A stretch of DNA of 43,452 nucleotides from Patescibacteria group bacterium. GTDB lineage: Bacteria > Patescibacteriota > Minisyncoccia > Phycocordibacterales > UBA918. Numbering within the stretch: position 1 is the stretch's first letter; every line of letters begins with the position of its first letter. Below are positions 8,196 to 15,443 of the stretch, in pieces. Where the stretch lies: assembly GCA_018608435.1 (NCBI GenBank), contig JABAZV010000018.1:35298-78749 (forward strand). Direction: 5' to 3'. The notes beneath the pieces were generated by a model. That model did no database searches. It was not told the origin of the DNA and saw only the letters and a program-made list of their open reading frames with translations. The translations under genes and the position numbers were made by a program.

Positions 8196-8244
8196 ATTTT
8201 TTATTGCCTTTTAATGAAGTTTGACCTCTGGTATACTTTCTTCA

Positions 8245-8604
8245 GTGAAAGCTTTTTTGAAGCCAAATAAATACAAAGTTTCTTTATTCATAGTCCTATC
8301 AATTCCAGCCATCTATGTCTTCATTGGAGGATTTCTTTCTGTGTGTGCAATTTCTCCGTGCACACCCTCAGCAGAGGAACAGTTATACCAGATGTTTGAT
8401 TTCTTGAAATATTCCCCCACTGTACTTATCGGCTTCTTAACTGCCTTGTTGTTTTTTCCTCTGTGGCTTGTACTTCCTATAGAAAGCCTGCTGACGCTCG
8501 TGATTGTGTCTAGTTTTTTACTCGAATTAGCAACACTTTATTTACTTTCGTGTTGGGTAATCTTGACCTATAACAATAGAAAGTTATCTCAAAAAGCAAT
8601 CTAG
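8245..8604 (+). CDS. Small membrane protein, unidentified
   Basis: The track starts this ORF at a TTG at 8221, but a TATACT box at 8232-8237 lies inside that extension. The GTG at 8245 is 7 nt after the box and fits the leaderless pattern seen at neighbouring genes, giving 119 aa. The protein has three hydrophobic stretches: SLFIVLSIPAIYVFIGGFL, TVLIGFLTALLFFPLWLVLP and a C-terminal one up to WVILTY. A two-cysteine loop (CAISPC) lies between the first two and may form a disulfide outside. The C-terminus is basic. No family was recognised. Confidence 0.65.
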   Translation: MKAFLKPNKYKVSLFIVLSIPAIYVFIGGFLSVCAISPCTPSAEEQLYQMFDFLKYSPTVLIGFLTALLFFPLWLVLPIESLLTLVIVSSFLLELATLYLLSCWVILTYNNRKLSQKAI

Positions 8605-8637
8605 CTTGTTACGTCAACACATCATACTTTTGCATGT

Positions 8638-8712
8638 AATAAGTTCGACCAGCCTCAAAGGTCCGGAGCGGTGAAAAGTTTGTATAGGAATCACCCAAGT
8701 GGGTGGTTTTGT
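8638..8712 (+). terminator. Terminator with a degenerate upstream TTCGAC motif
   Basis: CACCC-AAGT-GGGTG (8692-8705) followed by GTTTTG is a Rho-independent terminator for the 119-aa gene. About 45 nt upstream, AAGTTCGACCAGCCTC...CGGAGCG is a weak relative of the dispersed motif. Confidence 0.6.
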
Positions 8713-8737
8713 ATTGTGAGAGATGTATAATTCAATT

Positions 8738-9196
8738 ATGAAAATAATACCAAAAATTATTGGGGCGATTGTTGCACTAGCTATTGTGGTAGGGCTCGTA
8801 TTAATCTTAAGTAACAATCCACCACAAGAGACTGTTGTTTCAGAAGCTCCAGCTGCTGAAACTACTATAGATGGTCAAGAGTTCGTTGATAATCTTAAGC
8901 GAGGTGATTCTACATATGCGTTTGCAGAGATTGAGCTTAGCTATGATCATGTGGCGCCTGGTGAGTATAGTGAAATTTATGCCGCAGTTTCCAATATTGA
9001 GCCTGGAGAGGTTATCACCATCAGATTAGAGGGTGGTGCAGATCCAAGAGGAGAAAACAGTGTTCAAAAAGTTGTGGCAGATAAAAACGGAGTCGCCACC
9101 TTCACCTTTGAGATTTATCAGTACGGACCATACAATGCCTTCGTCTATACCGGTGATGATCCTCAAGGTGTTACTCGTCAAATTAGAGTTGAGTAG
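8738..9196 (+). CDS. Membrane-anchored extracytoplasmic beta-sandwich protein, unidentified
   Basis: The track places the start at 8723, but TATAAT at 8726-8731 overlaps that codon. The ATG at 8738, 6 nt after the -10 box, gives 152 aa starting MKIIPKII. One N-terminal membrane helix (AIVALAIVVGLVLIL) is followed by a Pro/Glu/Ala linker. The domain after it (EIELSYDHVAPGEYSEIYAAV...) ends in NAFVYTGDDP...RQIRVE and has the strand pattern of an Ig-like or invasin-type beta-sandwich. No Cys for lipidation is present. The role is unknown. A terminator dyad (ACGTTCAA-TGAA-TTGGACGT, about 9303-9322) follows. Confidence 0.7.
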   Translation: MKIIPKIIGAIVALAIVVGLVLILSNNPPQETVVSEAPAAETTIDGQEFVDNLKRGDSTYAFAEIELSYDHVAPGEYSEIYAAVSNIEPGEVITIRLEGGADPRGENSVQKVVADKNGVATFTFEIYQYGPYNAFVYTGDDPQGVTRQIRVE

Positions 9197-9302
9197 AATT
9201 ATCTAAGCTTTGACAAGGTGAAGAAGAGTATATTTCCCCTAATCACATGTCAGAAAAATGCTGTTACCCAGAAGTCTCCTAGGTATAGGCAAAGCGAGAA
9301 GC

Positions 9303-9334
9303 ACGTTCAATGAATTGGACGTTTTTGCTATACT
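9303..9334 (+). promoter_or_regulatory. Terminator overlapping the promoter of the DUF6790 gene
   Basis: ACGTTCAA-TGAA-TTGGACGT with a TTTTT tail is followed directly by TATACT at 9329-9334, which is 6 nt before the ATG at 9341. The upstream gene's terminator and the next gene's core promoter share the same sequence. Confidence 0.5.
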
Positions 9335-9340
9335 GTATTT

Positions 9341-10009
9341 ATGAATTTAGACACTAAAAATATTTATACCAAACTGCTGGATTTTCTTGTGCCTTTCGGG
9401 CCATTTTTACGACGAGTTGAAAATTGCAGGCCTTTTTTGCATTGGAAAAATCTATTGCTATTTGTTATCCCTCGAACCTTCTTTATATATTGGCTGTTCT
9501 CTTTTGTCCCATATGTCGGGACGCTTATTTATATACTCTTACTTGTTCCATTGAGCGCAAAACTTCATATAAATACTTCAGGTGTTACTTCTTCTGAAGA
9601 AAGATATAAAATTTACCTCTGGTATTTCACCGCTGTCGTCATCGGTTTTGGAGGTATCTGGAACTTCATTGGACACACATTTTTGGCAGACAAAGTTGCA
9701 ACGGAAATTGGCTGGGCTATTGGAAGTCCGTTTCAGATAGAGCTGGCATTTTATACCCTTGGATCGGCTGTAGCAGCCCTCCTCGCCATCTGGATAAAGG
9801 GGCACATGATAACCTCTCTCGTAATAACAAAAGCTATATTTTGGTACGGGGCAGGATATGTGCATTTGCACGATGCTTTCATAAATCAAAACTATTCATA
9901 TCTAAATATTGGCCCTCCATTACTTGGCGACATAATACTCCCAACCATTTTTCTCCTTCTGCTTTACAAGGTATTAAAGACGGATCTTGCCAAGCCAGAG
10001 ACTGGTTAG
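9341..10009 (+). CDS. DUF6790-like integral membrane protein
   Basis: This 222-aa protein has about six hydrophobic segments. The central part carries FIGHTFLADKVATEIGW and GSPFQIELAFYTLG, followed by a helix with GAGYVHLHDA and a C-terminal GPPLLGDIILPTIFLLLLYK. These segments match my recollection of the DUF6790 family of multi-pass membrane proteins of unknown function. The N-terminal 70 residues, with extra helices, may be lineage-specific. Charged residues within helices (H, D, E) hint at ion or small-molecule handling, which is speculation. The gene is leaderless (TATACT 6 nt upstream) and is followed after 12 bp by the YrdB-like gene. Confidence 0.65.
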   Translation: MNLDTKNIYTKLLDFLVPFGPFLRRVENCRPFLHWKNLLLFVIPRTFFIYWLFSFVPYVGTLIYILLLVPLSAKLHINTSGVTSSEERYKIYLWYFTAVVIGFGGIWNFIGHTFLADKVATEIGWAIGSPFQIELAFYTLGSAVAALLAIWIKGHMITSLVITKAIFWYGAGYVHLHDAFINQNYSYLNIGPPLLGDIILPTIFLLLLYKVLKTDLAKPETG

Positions 10010-10021
10010 TACTACTTTGAT

Positions 10022-10390
10022 ATGAAGATGAACCCCATCAATTTAACACTAAGATTTATGCTTGAAGTGTCAGCTCTTATTTCTGTTGGCTTGTGGGGAT
10101 GGAGATATAACAACGAATGGCACCACTATGTTCTCGTTCTACTGTTACCATTATTGTTGGCGATCGTGTGGGGAGTATTTAATGTTCCAGATGACCCAAG
10201 TCGAGGTGGAAATGCTCCAGTTGAAGTATCTGGGATTACTAGACTTGGTATAGAGTTTGCGATTTTTGGAATTGCCGCTCTAGCTTTATACAGTTTGGCA
10301 GATATAAGACTCACACTCATCTTTTTTGCAGCATTGGTTATTCATTATATTTTCTCATACCAAAGAATTATTTGGCTTTTGCAGGGGTAA
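10022..10390 (+). CDS. YrdB/DUF2568 family membrane protein
   Basis: This 122-aa protein has four predicted helices. Family-like signatures are LRFMLEVSALISVGLWGW at the start, then LPLLLAIVWGVFNVPDDPSR and RLGIEFAIFGIAALALYSL, with a last helix ending in IHYIF. This is the usual length and layout of the YrdB (DUF2568) family, whose function is unknown. Either ATG (10022 or 10028) could be the start. The gene lies 12 bp after the DUF6790-like gene and probably shares its transcript. Confidence 0.75.
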   Translation: MKMNPINLTLRFMLEVSALISVGLWGWRYNNEWHHYVLVLLLPLLLAIVWGVFNVPDDPSRGGNAPVEVSGITRLGIEFAIFGIAALALYSLADIRLTLIFFAALVIHYIFSYQRIIWLLQG

Positions 10391-10418
10391 TGCACTATAG
10401 TTTTTTGATACTAAATCA

Positions 10419-10649
10419 ATGAAAATCTTTAATAAAAAAATCTGGAGAAGACACACGAACCCTTTAAGTGGCTGGACTCGGGTAATTGCTTTCTTTCTAA
10501 TTTTGGACACAAGACTGGTACCTCCTTCTGTTGTTGCTAGTTTTTTTGCGATTAACCCAATTCTTTTCCCTGAACCAAAAAGCAAAGACGGTTGGATGAG
10601 CAAGTCTATCTTAGGCGAAGAGTTGTGGACTAAAAAGGTTTCTGGCTGA
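10419..10649 (+). CDS. Short DUF6653-like protein, probably C-terminally truncated
   Basis: This 76-aa protein reads KIWRRHTNPLSGWTRV, one hydrophobic segment, NPILFPEPKSKDGWMSK and ILGEELW. This pattern resembles the N-terminal half of DUF6653 family membrane proteins. I recall the family as longer, with a further helical half; nothing in the other frames downstream restores it, so the gene may be shortened. A GATACT box lies 6 nt before the ATG, which suggests its own leaderless promoter. It is the third small membrane gene in a row. Confidence 0.55.
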   Translation: MKIFNKKIWRRHTNPLSGWTRVIAFFLILDTRLVPPSVVASFFAINPILFPEPKSKDGWMSKSILGEELWTKKVSG

Positions 10650-10706
10650 AGGATTTCTTTATGCTGTCTGATACTCTAACAAATTCTGAACGTTGGGTGT
10701 GATATT

Positions 10707-10741
10707 AAAAAAGGGCGCAGTGCGTGGTGCACGCTGCGCCC
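10707..10741 (-). terminator. GC-rich terminator of the small secreted protein gene
   Basis: On the minus strand, GGGCGCAG...CTGCGCCC (8-bp core, extended with one mismatch and one wobble) is followed by TTTTTTAATA. It is much more GC-rich than most terminators in the window. Confidence 0.85.
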
Positions 10742-10746
10742 ATTGT

Positions 10747-10962
10747 CTATGCTGGTATTTCTTGACATTCAGGCGGCATAGATGGCGTCTGAATCATTTT
10801 TCGGGATGTAGCGGCAGTATACAGTCTCGTCGCTTCCGCCATTCTCATGATCTCCGCACAGGTTCTTTTCGGACAGTGATCGATCGACTCGGCTTCCTTG
10901 GCCATGGCGTAACTGGGTGCCAGAGCCGATAAGATGAACATAGCTATGAACAGATAGCGCAT
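10747..10962 (-). CDS. Small secreted cysteine-containing protein, unidentified
   Basis: This 71-aa ORF begins with a classical signal peptide (MRYLFIAMFILSALAPSYAMA). The mature part of about 50 residues has three cysteines (DHCPKRTCAEI and PPECQEI). A consensus Shine-Dalgarno (GGAGG) lies 8-9 nt before the ATG and a strong GC-rich terminator follows. These canonical signals differ from the leaderless genes around it and resemble the unit at 20900-24163, so transfer from a conventional bacterium is plausible. The overlapping plus-strand ORF at 10693-10932 lacks any such signals. Function unknown. Confidence 0.7.
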   Translation of the reverse strand: MRYLFIAMFILSALAPSYAMAKEAESIDHCPKRTCAEIMRMAEATRLYTAATSRKMIQTPSMPPECQEIPA

Positions 10963-11058
10963 AGGATAAACCTCCGTTGAGTGCTAGAGAGTAGTAAGGT
11001 CACTCTCCTTAACCTTTGTTTACAGCGGCACAAATGTGTACATGCCTTGTAAAGGCAA

Positions 11059-11502
11059 TCAACCTTTTAAAACTGTACCACCAGATGACAAGATTTTCAA
11101 GTCTGAAACCAGAACGTTAAGATCTGTATTTGCCTTAATATAATATCGGTTAGCGCCAAGTGCCATAAGATTACTCCTGCTTACTTTTTCACTGTTATTT
11201 GAAAATATAATAACAGGAATTTCTTTAAGCGATTCGTCTGCTTTTAAGGTAGTAAGTATTTCTTCTCCAGACATACCTGGCAACATAAGATCAAGAATAA
11301 TAGCGTCTGGTCGATATTGCTGAGTTAAAGCCACAGCCTCCTTACCATCTGTAGTTGAGTAGGGAATGCAACCACTTTGAATGAGTTTTGTTGCAACAAG
11401 CTCGCTAATCATGGCATCATCTTCTACAATAAGAACTTTAATTTCACCTAATTCTTTACGTTTTAGTTCATCGAGTGCTTTATCTATTTTATTTTCACTC
11501 AT
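11059..11502 (-). CDS. Single-domain response regulator (CheY-like receiver)
   Basis: This 147-aa protein is a stand-alone receiver domain. The acidic pocket is VEDDA (residues 27-30), the phospho-acceptor is Asp71 in ILDLMLPG, the switch position is Ser101 (IIFSNN) and the conserved Lys is K123 (YYIKAN). A charged N-terminal helix (about 1-20) precedes the domain. There is no output domain, so it must act by protein contact or as a phosphorelay intermediate. It lies 21 bp downstream of the histidine kinase in a FIST-kinase-receiver operon. A close paralogue with the same N-terminal helix lies at 29937-30359. Confidence 0.9.
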   Translation of the reverse strand: MSENKIDKALDELKRKELGEIKVLIVEDDAMISELVATKLIQSGCIPYSTTDGKEAVALTQQYRPDAIILDLMLPGMSGEEILTTLKADESLKEIPVIIFSNNSEKVSRSNLMALGANRYYIKANTDLNVLVSDLKILSSGGTVLKG

Positions 11503-11523
11503 ATCATGTATTTTACTAATCTT

Positions 11524-12345
11524 TTATAAAGGAAATGAAAGGGTAAAGATAGATCCGTGTGGAATATTAGGTTTGTATGTAACTGTTCCTTGATGTTTTT
11601 CCATAATTCTAGCCACTATATACAACCCTAGGCCAGAACTGTTTGCATCTAATTTTTTAGCATTATTACAACGTGAAAACTTTTGAAATAATTTATCTAC
11701 CTCTTCAGGATCAATCCCAATACCAGTGTCAGAAACTTTAATATTTGCTGTATCCGCATTGTACAAAGTTACAATGTCTATTGTTCCGCCTAGTTGATTA
11801 TATTTGCTGGCATTATGAATGATGTTTGAAATCGCATCTTTCACAAGGCTAAAATCTGCATGTACGTGCTTTGAACTTTTAGAAAAATCTGTACTTATGG
11901 TAAGTGAACTGCGCTCAATTATATCAGAAAGCGAACCGATCACTTCGTTTACAGCATTTTCAAGATAAAAAGGTTCGTGAGACATTTGTAACTTTCCGTA
12001 ATCAAAAGCATCTATTACAAGCAAGTTGTTAACAAGAGACATCATATTTTTTGCCCCTAATTTTGCATTATCTAAAACGCGTAACTGAGCCTCATCCAAA
12101 GTAGATGAAATTGACTCACTTAGTATTTGAATAGCAAAAGTAACCGTTGTTAGTGGTGTCCGTAATTGATGGGCGGCAGTTGAGACAAACTCAGATTTTT
12201 CTTTCTCAAGATCTTTTAACTCATTGTACGCTTGTCGTAAGTCTAAATCTCGCTGCACAAGCATTTTAGATGTATTCTCGATAACCAATACAGTCTGTCG
12301 CAATTTTTCATTTTCTTTTCGCAATGATTCGAGTTCGTTATGCAT
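11524..12345 (-). CDS. Soluble histidine kinase (HisKA + HATPase_c)
   Basis: This 273-aa protein has no membrane segment. Residues 1-50 form a coiled coil, followed by a HisKA domain with the H-box AAHQLRTPL (His59). The HATPase_c domain shows the N-box NIIHNASKYN, G1 box DTGIGID, F-box LFQKFSR and G2 box SGLGLYI. All catalytic boxes are intact. It lacks any sensor domain, so it probably takes its input from the FIST protein encoded 9 bp upstream and passes phosphate to the receiver 21 bp downstream. The start overlaps no other ORF. Confidence 0.92.
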   Translation of the reverse strand: MHNELESLRKENEKLRQTVLVIENTSKMLVQRDLDLRQAYNELKDLEKEKSEFVSTAAHQLRTPLTTVTFAIQILSESISSTLDEAQLRVLDNAKLGAKNMMSLVNNLLVIDAFDYGKLQMSHEPFYLENAVNEVIGSLSDIIERSSLTISTDFSKSSKHVHADFSLVKDAISNIIHNASKYNQLGGTIDIVTLYNADTANIKVSDTGIGIDPEEVDKLFQKFSRCNNAKKLDANSSGLGLYIVARIMEKHQGTVTYKPNIPHGSIFTLSFPL

Positions 12346-12354
12346 ATACGTCGA

Positions 12355-13554
12355 TTACCCAAGTAATACTATAACGATAGTTTCGTTATGATTAAGATTA
12401 TTACACATTTTTACATTGTAATTTGTATTATTTATAGGTGCTTGTTCAGCATATGTGTAGAAACCTGCTAAAGGTACGTCTTTCCCGATAACTTCCTGAA
12501 TGGCATCTATTTCTTTTTTTGCTTCATCACGGGATGCAAAAAGCGTGTTGCGCACGTGACAATTAAAAATAATCGCAGCTTTAGGTTCTGTCCCTAGTGA
12601 TTCTAGCGCTTGTTCAGCTGATAGTCGTGCTGCATCAACGGCGCTCTCACGAGTACCTATCATAAGCTGTACTTCAGAACCTTCTGTCACTTCTCCTCCG
12701 CAGGTTATTGACCCCGACGCATCTACATAAAATGGGGCACGTAATAGCATCTCGCCACTTGATTTATCAGTAACACCGAGTGGGTATGATAGTGCCAATT
12801 CAGCTAAGGTTACCTCCTTAAGCATTGCTGCTTTTTCTTTACCTAGAAATTCCTCGTACAATTCAATTGCAGGTTTTTCATCAATCTCATGAATAACTGT
12901 ACCGCTTATTTTGGTTATTTTTTTAGGAGCGCTTATGGGGTTCCATCCGTGTCTAACACCTACAGAATGTTTCAAAGCACCGCCTAAAACTATGGCTGAT
13001 ACTGCGGATGATAAAACTTTGTCATTTGCGTATTGAAAAGTTTGTACATACTTTCCATCATCTCCGGCAGAACCGCCAGCAACAGGAGTGCCTGGTAGTG
13101 ATTCTTGTAAGCCACGTAAAATTGCACTCGGATTTACCTTTAGTCCATCAGCAATCATCAGTGCAAGTTTTGGGTCAGTTGAAATTGATTGACTTAAAGC
13201 CGTGCCAAGTGCTGTGCCTTTCTGCTCAGGCTCTTCTTCGGCACCTGTTTCAAACGCTATTCCAACTTCAATATCGTCACTAAAGGATAGCAGCATGATT
13301 ACTATCGAAGGACTCATGCTTGGTCCATGCTGAGAAATTTCTCCTGCAGTAGAGCCTCCAAATAAAGTAATATCTTCACCTAAATGCTCTTGCGTTCTTT
13401 TAACCACGCTTTCTTGATCATACGTAGATGACGCAAAAAGTAACGCTAGCGACACATCTGCGCCATTTAATTGTGACTGCGCATCATTGATGGCTTGTGC
13501 CACAGCCACTTCCGAATCTGCACCAGCTGAAATACCAACTCCTGAAATTATCAT
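12355..13554 (-). CDS. FIST-domain sensory protein (FIST_N + FIST_C)
   Basis: This 399-aa protein matches the layout of FIST signal-transduction proteins. The N-terminal half (about 30-220) contains LFGGSTAGEISQHG and TPVAGGSAGDDG. The C-terminal half (about 230-385) contains SYPLGV, AAIIFNCHVRN and PLAGFYTYAEQAP. The FIST domain is thought to bind small ligands, possibly amino acids. There is no signal peptide, so it acts in the cytoplasm. It is the first gene of a FIST-kinase-receiver operon; 9 bp separate it from the kinase. A TATAAT box lies about 40 nt upstream of the ATG, so this operon has a leader. Confidence 0.88.
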   Translation of the reverse strand: MIISGVGISAGADSEVAVAQAINDAQSQLNGADVSLALLFASSTYDQESVVKRTQEHLGEDITLFGGSTAGEISQHGPSMSPSIVIMLLSFSDDIEVGIAFETGAEEEPEQKGTALGTALSQSISTDPKLALMIADGLKVNPSAILRGLQESLPGTPVAGGSAGDDGKYVQTFQYANDKVLSSAVSAIVLGGALKHSVGVRHGWNPISAPKKITKISGTVIHEIDEKPAIELYEEFLGKEKAAMLKEVTLAELALSYPLGVTDKSSGEMLLRAPFYVDASGSITCGGEVTEGSEVQLMIGTRESAVDAARLSAEQALESLGTEPKAAIIFNCHVRNTLFASRDEAKKEIDAIQEVIGKDVPLAGFYTYAEQAPINNTNYNVKMCNNLNHNETIVIVLLG

Positions 13555-13595
13555 ACCGAAATTTTATTAATATTAAAAAAATTATTTAGATATTA

Positions 13596-13601
13596 ATTAT
13601 A
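13596..13601 (-). promoter_or_regulatory. -10 box of the FIST-kinase-receiver operon
   Basis: Read on the minus strand this is a perfect TATAAT about 41 nt before the FIST ATG. No clear consensus -35 box was found. The leader between them is very AT-rich. Confidence 0.45.
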
Positions 13602-13819
13602 CAGCACCGACAACATAAATTCTATTGCTGAACACAAAAGCAGACCCTTTCAGGTAGCACATTCCAACATCATTATCTTAAATCAAAATAGTAACTACCT
13701 AGACCTGGCTTGTTCTGTTTGTTTTATAGCTGGCTGGTTTTGGTGTGTTTTAATTAAAATCTAAGCAGGCAGATAATAGTTTTGCATCGCAAGAAGCATT
13801 AAATCGATATCATATTGAG

Positions 13820-13892
13820 TATAATAAGTTTGAACATCCACTGCCCAGCTAATCAGCAAAAATACCTTTGTTTTACAAGGTTATTTTTATTT
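13820..13892 (+). ncRNA. Motif copy D with -10 box and terminator: candidate small RNA
   Basis: TATAAT (13820-13825) is followed directly by AAGTTTGAACATCCACTGCC and CAGCTAATCAGCA, which matches the dispersed motif. Then comes ACCTT...AAGGT (about 13865-13883) with a TTATTTTTA tail. A -10 box, a roughly 35-nt motif and a terminator in line suggest a short independent transcript of about 60 nt. The -35 region is weak. The hairpin can also end the leftward His-rich gene. Confidence 0.45.
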
Positions 13893-14012
13893 ACTAATCT
13901 TTTATATTCTTTAAAATACAAAGAAGTAGTTAGTGAGCAAGTGAGGTCGTGAATATGTCACCAGCCTTTCAAGTGAGATGTCGAGGATGTTTAGAGAGCA
14001 GAATAAACAAAA

Positions 14013-14639
14013 TTACAACTCACAAGTTAGTCCGCAACTCTCTGGGGGAGCGACGCCTCTCTCTGGGCAGGTGCCTGAGTAGATGCAGGCAGTGTCAGTG
14101 ATACTCATTAGAAGACTGCGGATTGTATCAGTGTCTTGCGTCGGGCCGTGGTAGATGAGGATTCGGTCTTCTTCTTCATTTACGTAATCAAAAGGACTCT
14201 CAATCCGTTCGTCGTTCACAAAGACCATTAGTTCTTCTGTGTCATCAGAGCAAAATTCTCGTTCGGTGTCGTCAGTAATGCAATCTTCGGTGAGCGCAAA
14301 GCCGAGTGATTCGAAAAAGTCTCCTAAGGTGACTCCGTGGTCATGACGGTGGATCACTTCGTCGTTGTTGTCGTGTAGGTGAACGTGGGCGTGGAGTATT
14401 TGCGCTGTTTTGGATTGATATTTGTCAGCAGATAAATCTACTTCAGCTCCGTCAAGGAAAAGCACGAAGTCGCTGTGGACGTGTACCTTATCTTCGTTGT
14501 CGGCGTAGCCAACTGGATGATTGCCAAGCGACATCATGTCATGGTCTTCTCCAAAAGGAAGGTCATTTAAAGCAAAGTAAAAGACAAAGACTCCAATCAG
14601 TAATCCTGCTACGAAAGCTGTAATTTCTTGTATTTTCAT
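14013..14639 (-). CDS. Membrane-anchored His-rich extracytoplasmic protein, putative metal binder
   Basis: This 208-aa protein has an N-terminal membrane helix (ITAFVAGLLIGVFVFYFAL). Outside the membrane are three histidine clusters, KVHVHSDF, LHAHVHLHDN and IHRHDHGV, then a compact acidic domain (VTLGDFFESLGF...MVFVNDERI). A C-terminal Cys-rich end contains CIYSGTC and ESCGLTC. The spacing of the His clusters suggests binding of copper, zinc or iron. Two further cysteines (CITDDTEREFC) could make a disulfide. It lies next to, and on the same strand as, the FMN-binding gene, so a link to extracytoplasmic electron transfer is possible but unproven. Confidence 0.75.
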   Translation of the reverse strand: MKIQEITAFVAGLLIGVFVFYFALNDLPFGEDHDMMSLGNHPVGYADNEDKVHVHSDFVLFLDGAEVDLSADKYQSKTAQILHAHVHLHDNNDEVIHRHDHGVTLGDFFESLGFALTEDCITDDTEREFCSDDTEELMVFVNDERIESPFDYVNEEEDRILIYHGPTQDTDTIRSLLMSITDTACIYSGTCPERGVAPPESCGLTCEL

Positions 14640-14750
14640 AACAATAGATTACTTCATTTTTAGATTATCTTCCACCTTATTGATCTTACTCGTTTTTCAG
14701 CAATTCGGCCGCTTCCTGTACAGAAGCAGCTACTGTTTCAGCTTTCAGAA

Positions 14751-14785
14751 AAAGCTCACAGTCAGTTTGAATGACAGTGAGCTTT
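14751..14785 (-). terminator. Terminator of the FMN-binding gene
   Basis: On the minus strand AAAGCTCACTGTC...GACTGTGAGCTTT (13-bp stem with one mismatch) runs into TTTTTC. It lies about 75 bp after the FMN-binding gene. Confidence 0.8.
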
Positions 14786-14857
14786 AAATCTATAGCTGCA
14801 AATATTTTATCCGTCAACTAGCTCTGTTGCGTCGAAGGTTAATTGTTGTGAGATGTT

Positions 14858-15376
14858 TTAAGAAGTGCCGGCTTGCGTCTCGATAGCTTTAACAGCTTCG
14901 TTGAATGACTCAGATGTAAGTGATGCCCCTCCTACTCGTGAGAGTTGAATTTCGTCTAGCGACAGACCGAGCACTACTTCTTTGTAAGCTTCATCGAAAC
15001 CACTGTGGTTAGGTGTTTTTGGTGTTACTTCGCCATCCCATAGAATTGAAGCTTCAGTAACAATGTTGTCCTCCAACACAAGTGTTACGTCCATGGTGTG
15101 TTCGGTTCGACGTGGAGTGAAGTATGAAGTTTGAGCCGTGTAGCTACCATCAGCAAATTCTGTCGCATCTCCATCATCTCGTTCTGCGTCAGCTACTGTT
15201 TCGGGTTCTGTGCTAACTGCAGTTTCTGCTTCCGGTACAATGGGTGATTCTTCTTCAGGCGTTCTGACTTCTTCCGTTACTAGGATTACTTCTGATTCGA
15301 CTGCAGGATCAGATTGCATGACGGTGAATGCGACGACACCAATTACTGCAATAACAGCGGCTATAGTATAAGGCAT
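14858..15376 (-). CDS. Membrane-anchored FMN-binding-domain protein
   Basis: This 172-aa protein has an N-terminal helix (YTIAAVIAVIGVVAFTVM), a Glu/Pro/Thr-rich linker to about 75, and a C-terminal FMN-binding domain of the RnfG/NqrC type. The domain runs from FADGSYTAQTSYFTP to GGASLTSESFNEAV. That last motif corresponds to the SGATxTS site where FMN is attached to Thr by the ApbE flavin transferase; here the acceptor position reads Ser (GGAS), with Thr two residues on. The domain would face outside. It is divergently transcribed from the NqrB/RnfD-reductase fusion across 67 bp. No ApbE gene lies in the window. Confidence 0.82.
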   Translation of the reverse strand: MPYTIAAVIAVIGVVAFTVMQSDPAVESEVILVTEEVRTPEEESPIVPEAETAVSTEPETVADAERDDGDATEFADGSYTAQTSYFTPRRTEHTMDVTLVLEDNIVTEASILWDGEVTPKTPNHSGFDEAYKEVVLGLSLDEIQLSRVGGASLTSESFNEAVKAIETQAGTS

Positions 15377-15443
15377 AAGTTTGTAATTTTTCGTATAATT
15401 GAAAATAGTATAGTATAAATAAATAATTATTCATACTCTTTAT
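15377..15443. promoter_or_regulatory. Divergent promoter region of the flavin electron-transfer genes
   Basis: This 67-bp AT-rich spacer separates two divergent starts. On the plus strand CATACT (15432-15437) lies 6 nt before the ATG at 15444, the leaderless layout. On the minus strand a TATACG sits about 15 nt before the ATG of the FMN-binding gene. Shared control of the two genes is likely. Confidence 0.5.

Larger units (their letters stand above)
7022..8220. other. 1.2-kb non-coding, hairpin-rich stretch
   Basis: No convincing gene was found on either strand. The stretch is AT-rich and holds several structured elements described separately: a 13-bp inverted repeat at 7097, a minus-strand terminator at 7206, a large hairpin at 7452 and motif copy C at 8138. 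It also contains TTTCTG...CAGAAA and CTTCAAGTTGAAG dyads near 8060-8100. It includes the promoter region of the leftward surface operon. It may hold unannotated small RNAs or be a decayed element. Confidence 0.5.

Noticed and set aside
10693-10932. 79-aa plus-strand ORF with several cysteines
   Set aside because: It is antisense to the small secreted protein, which has a signal peptide, a perfect SD and its own terminator.
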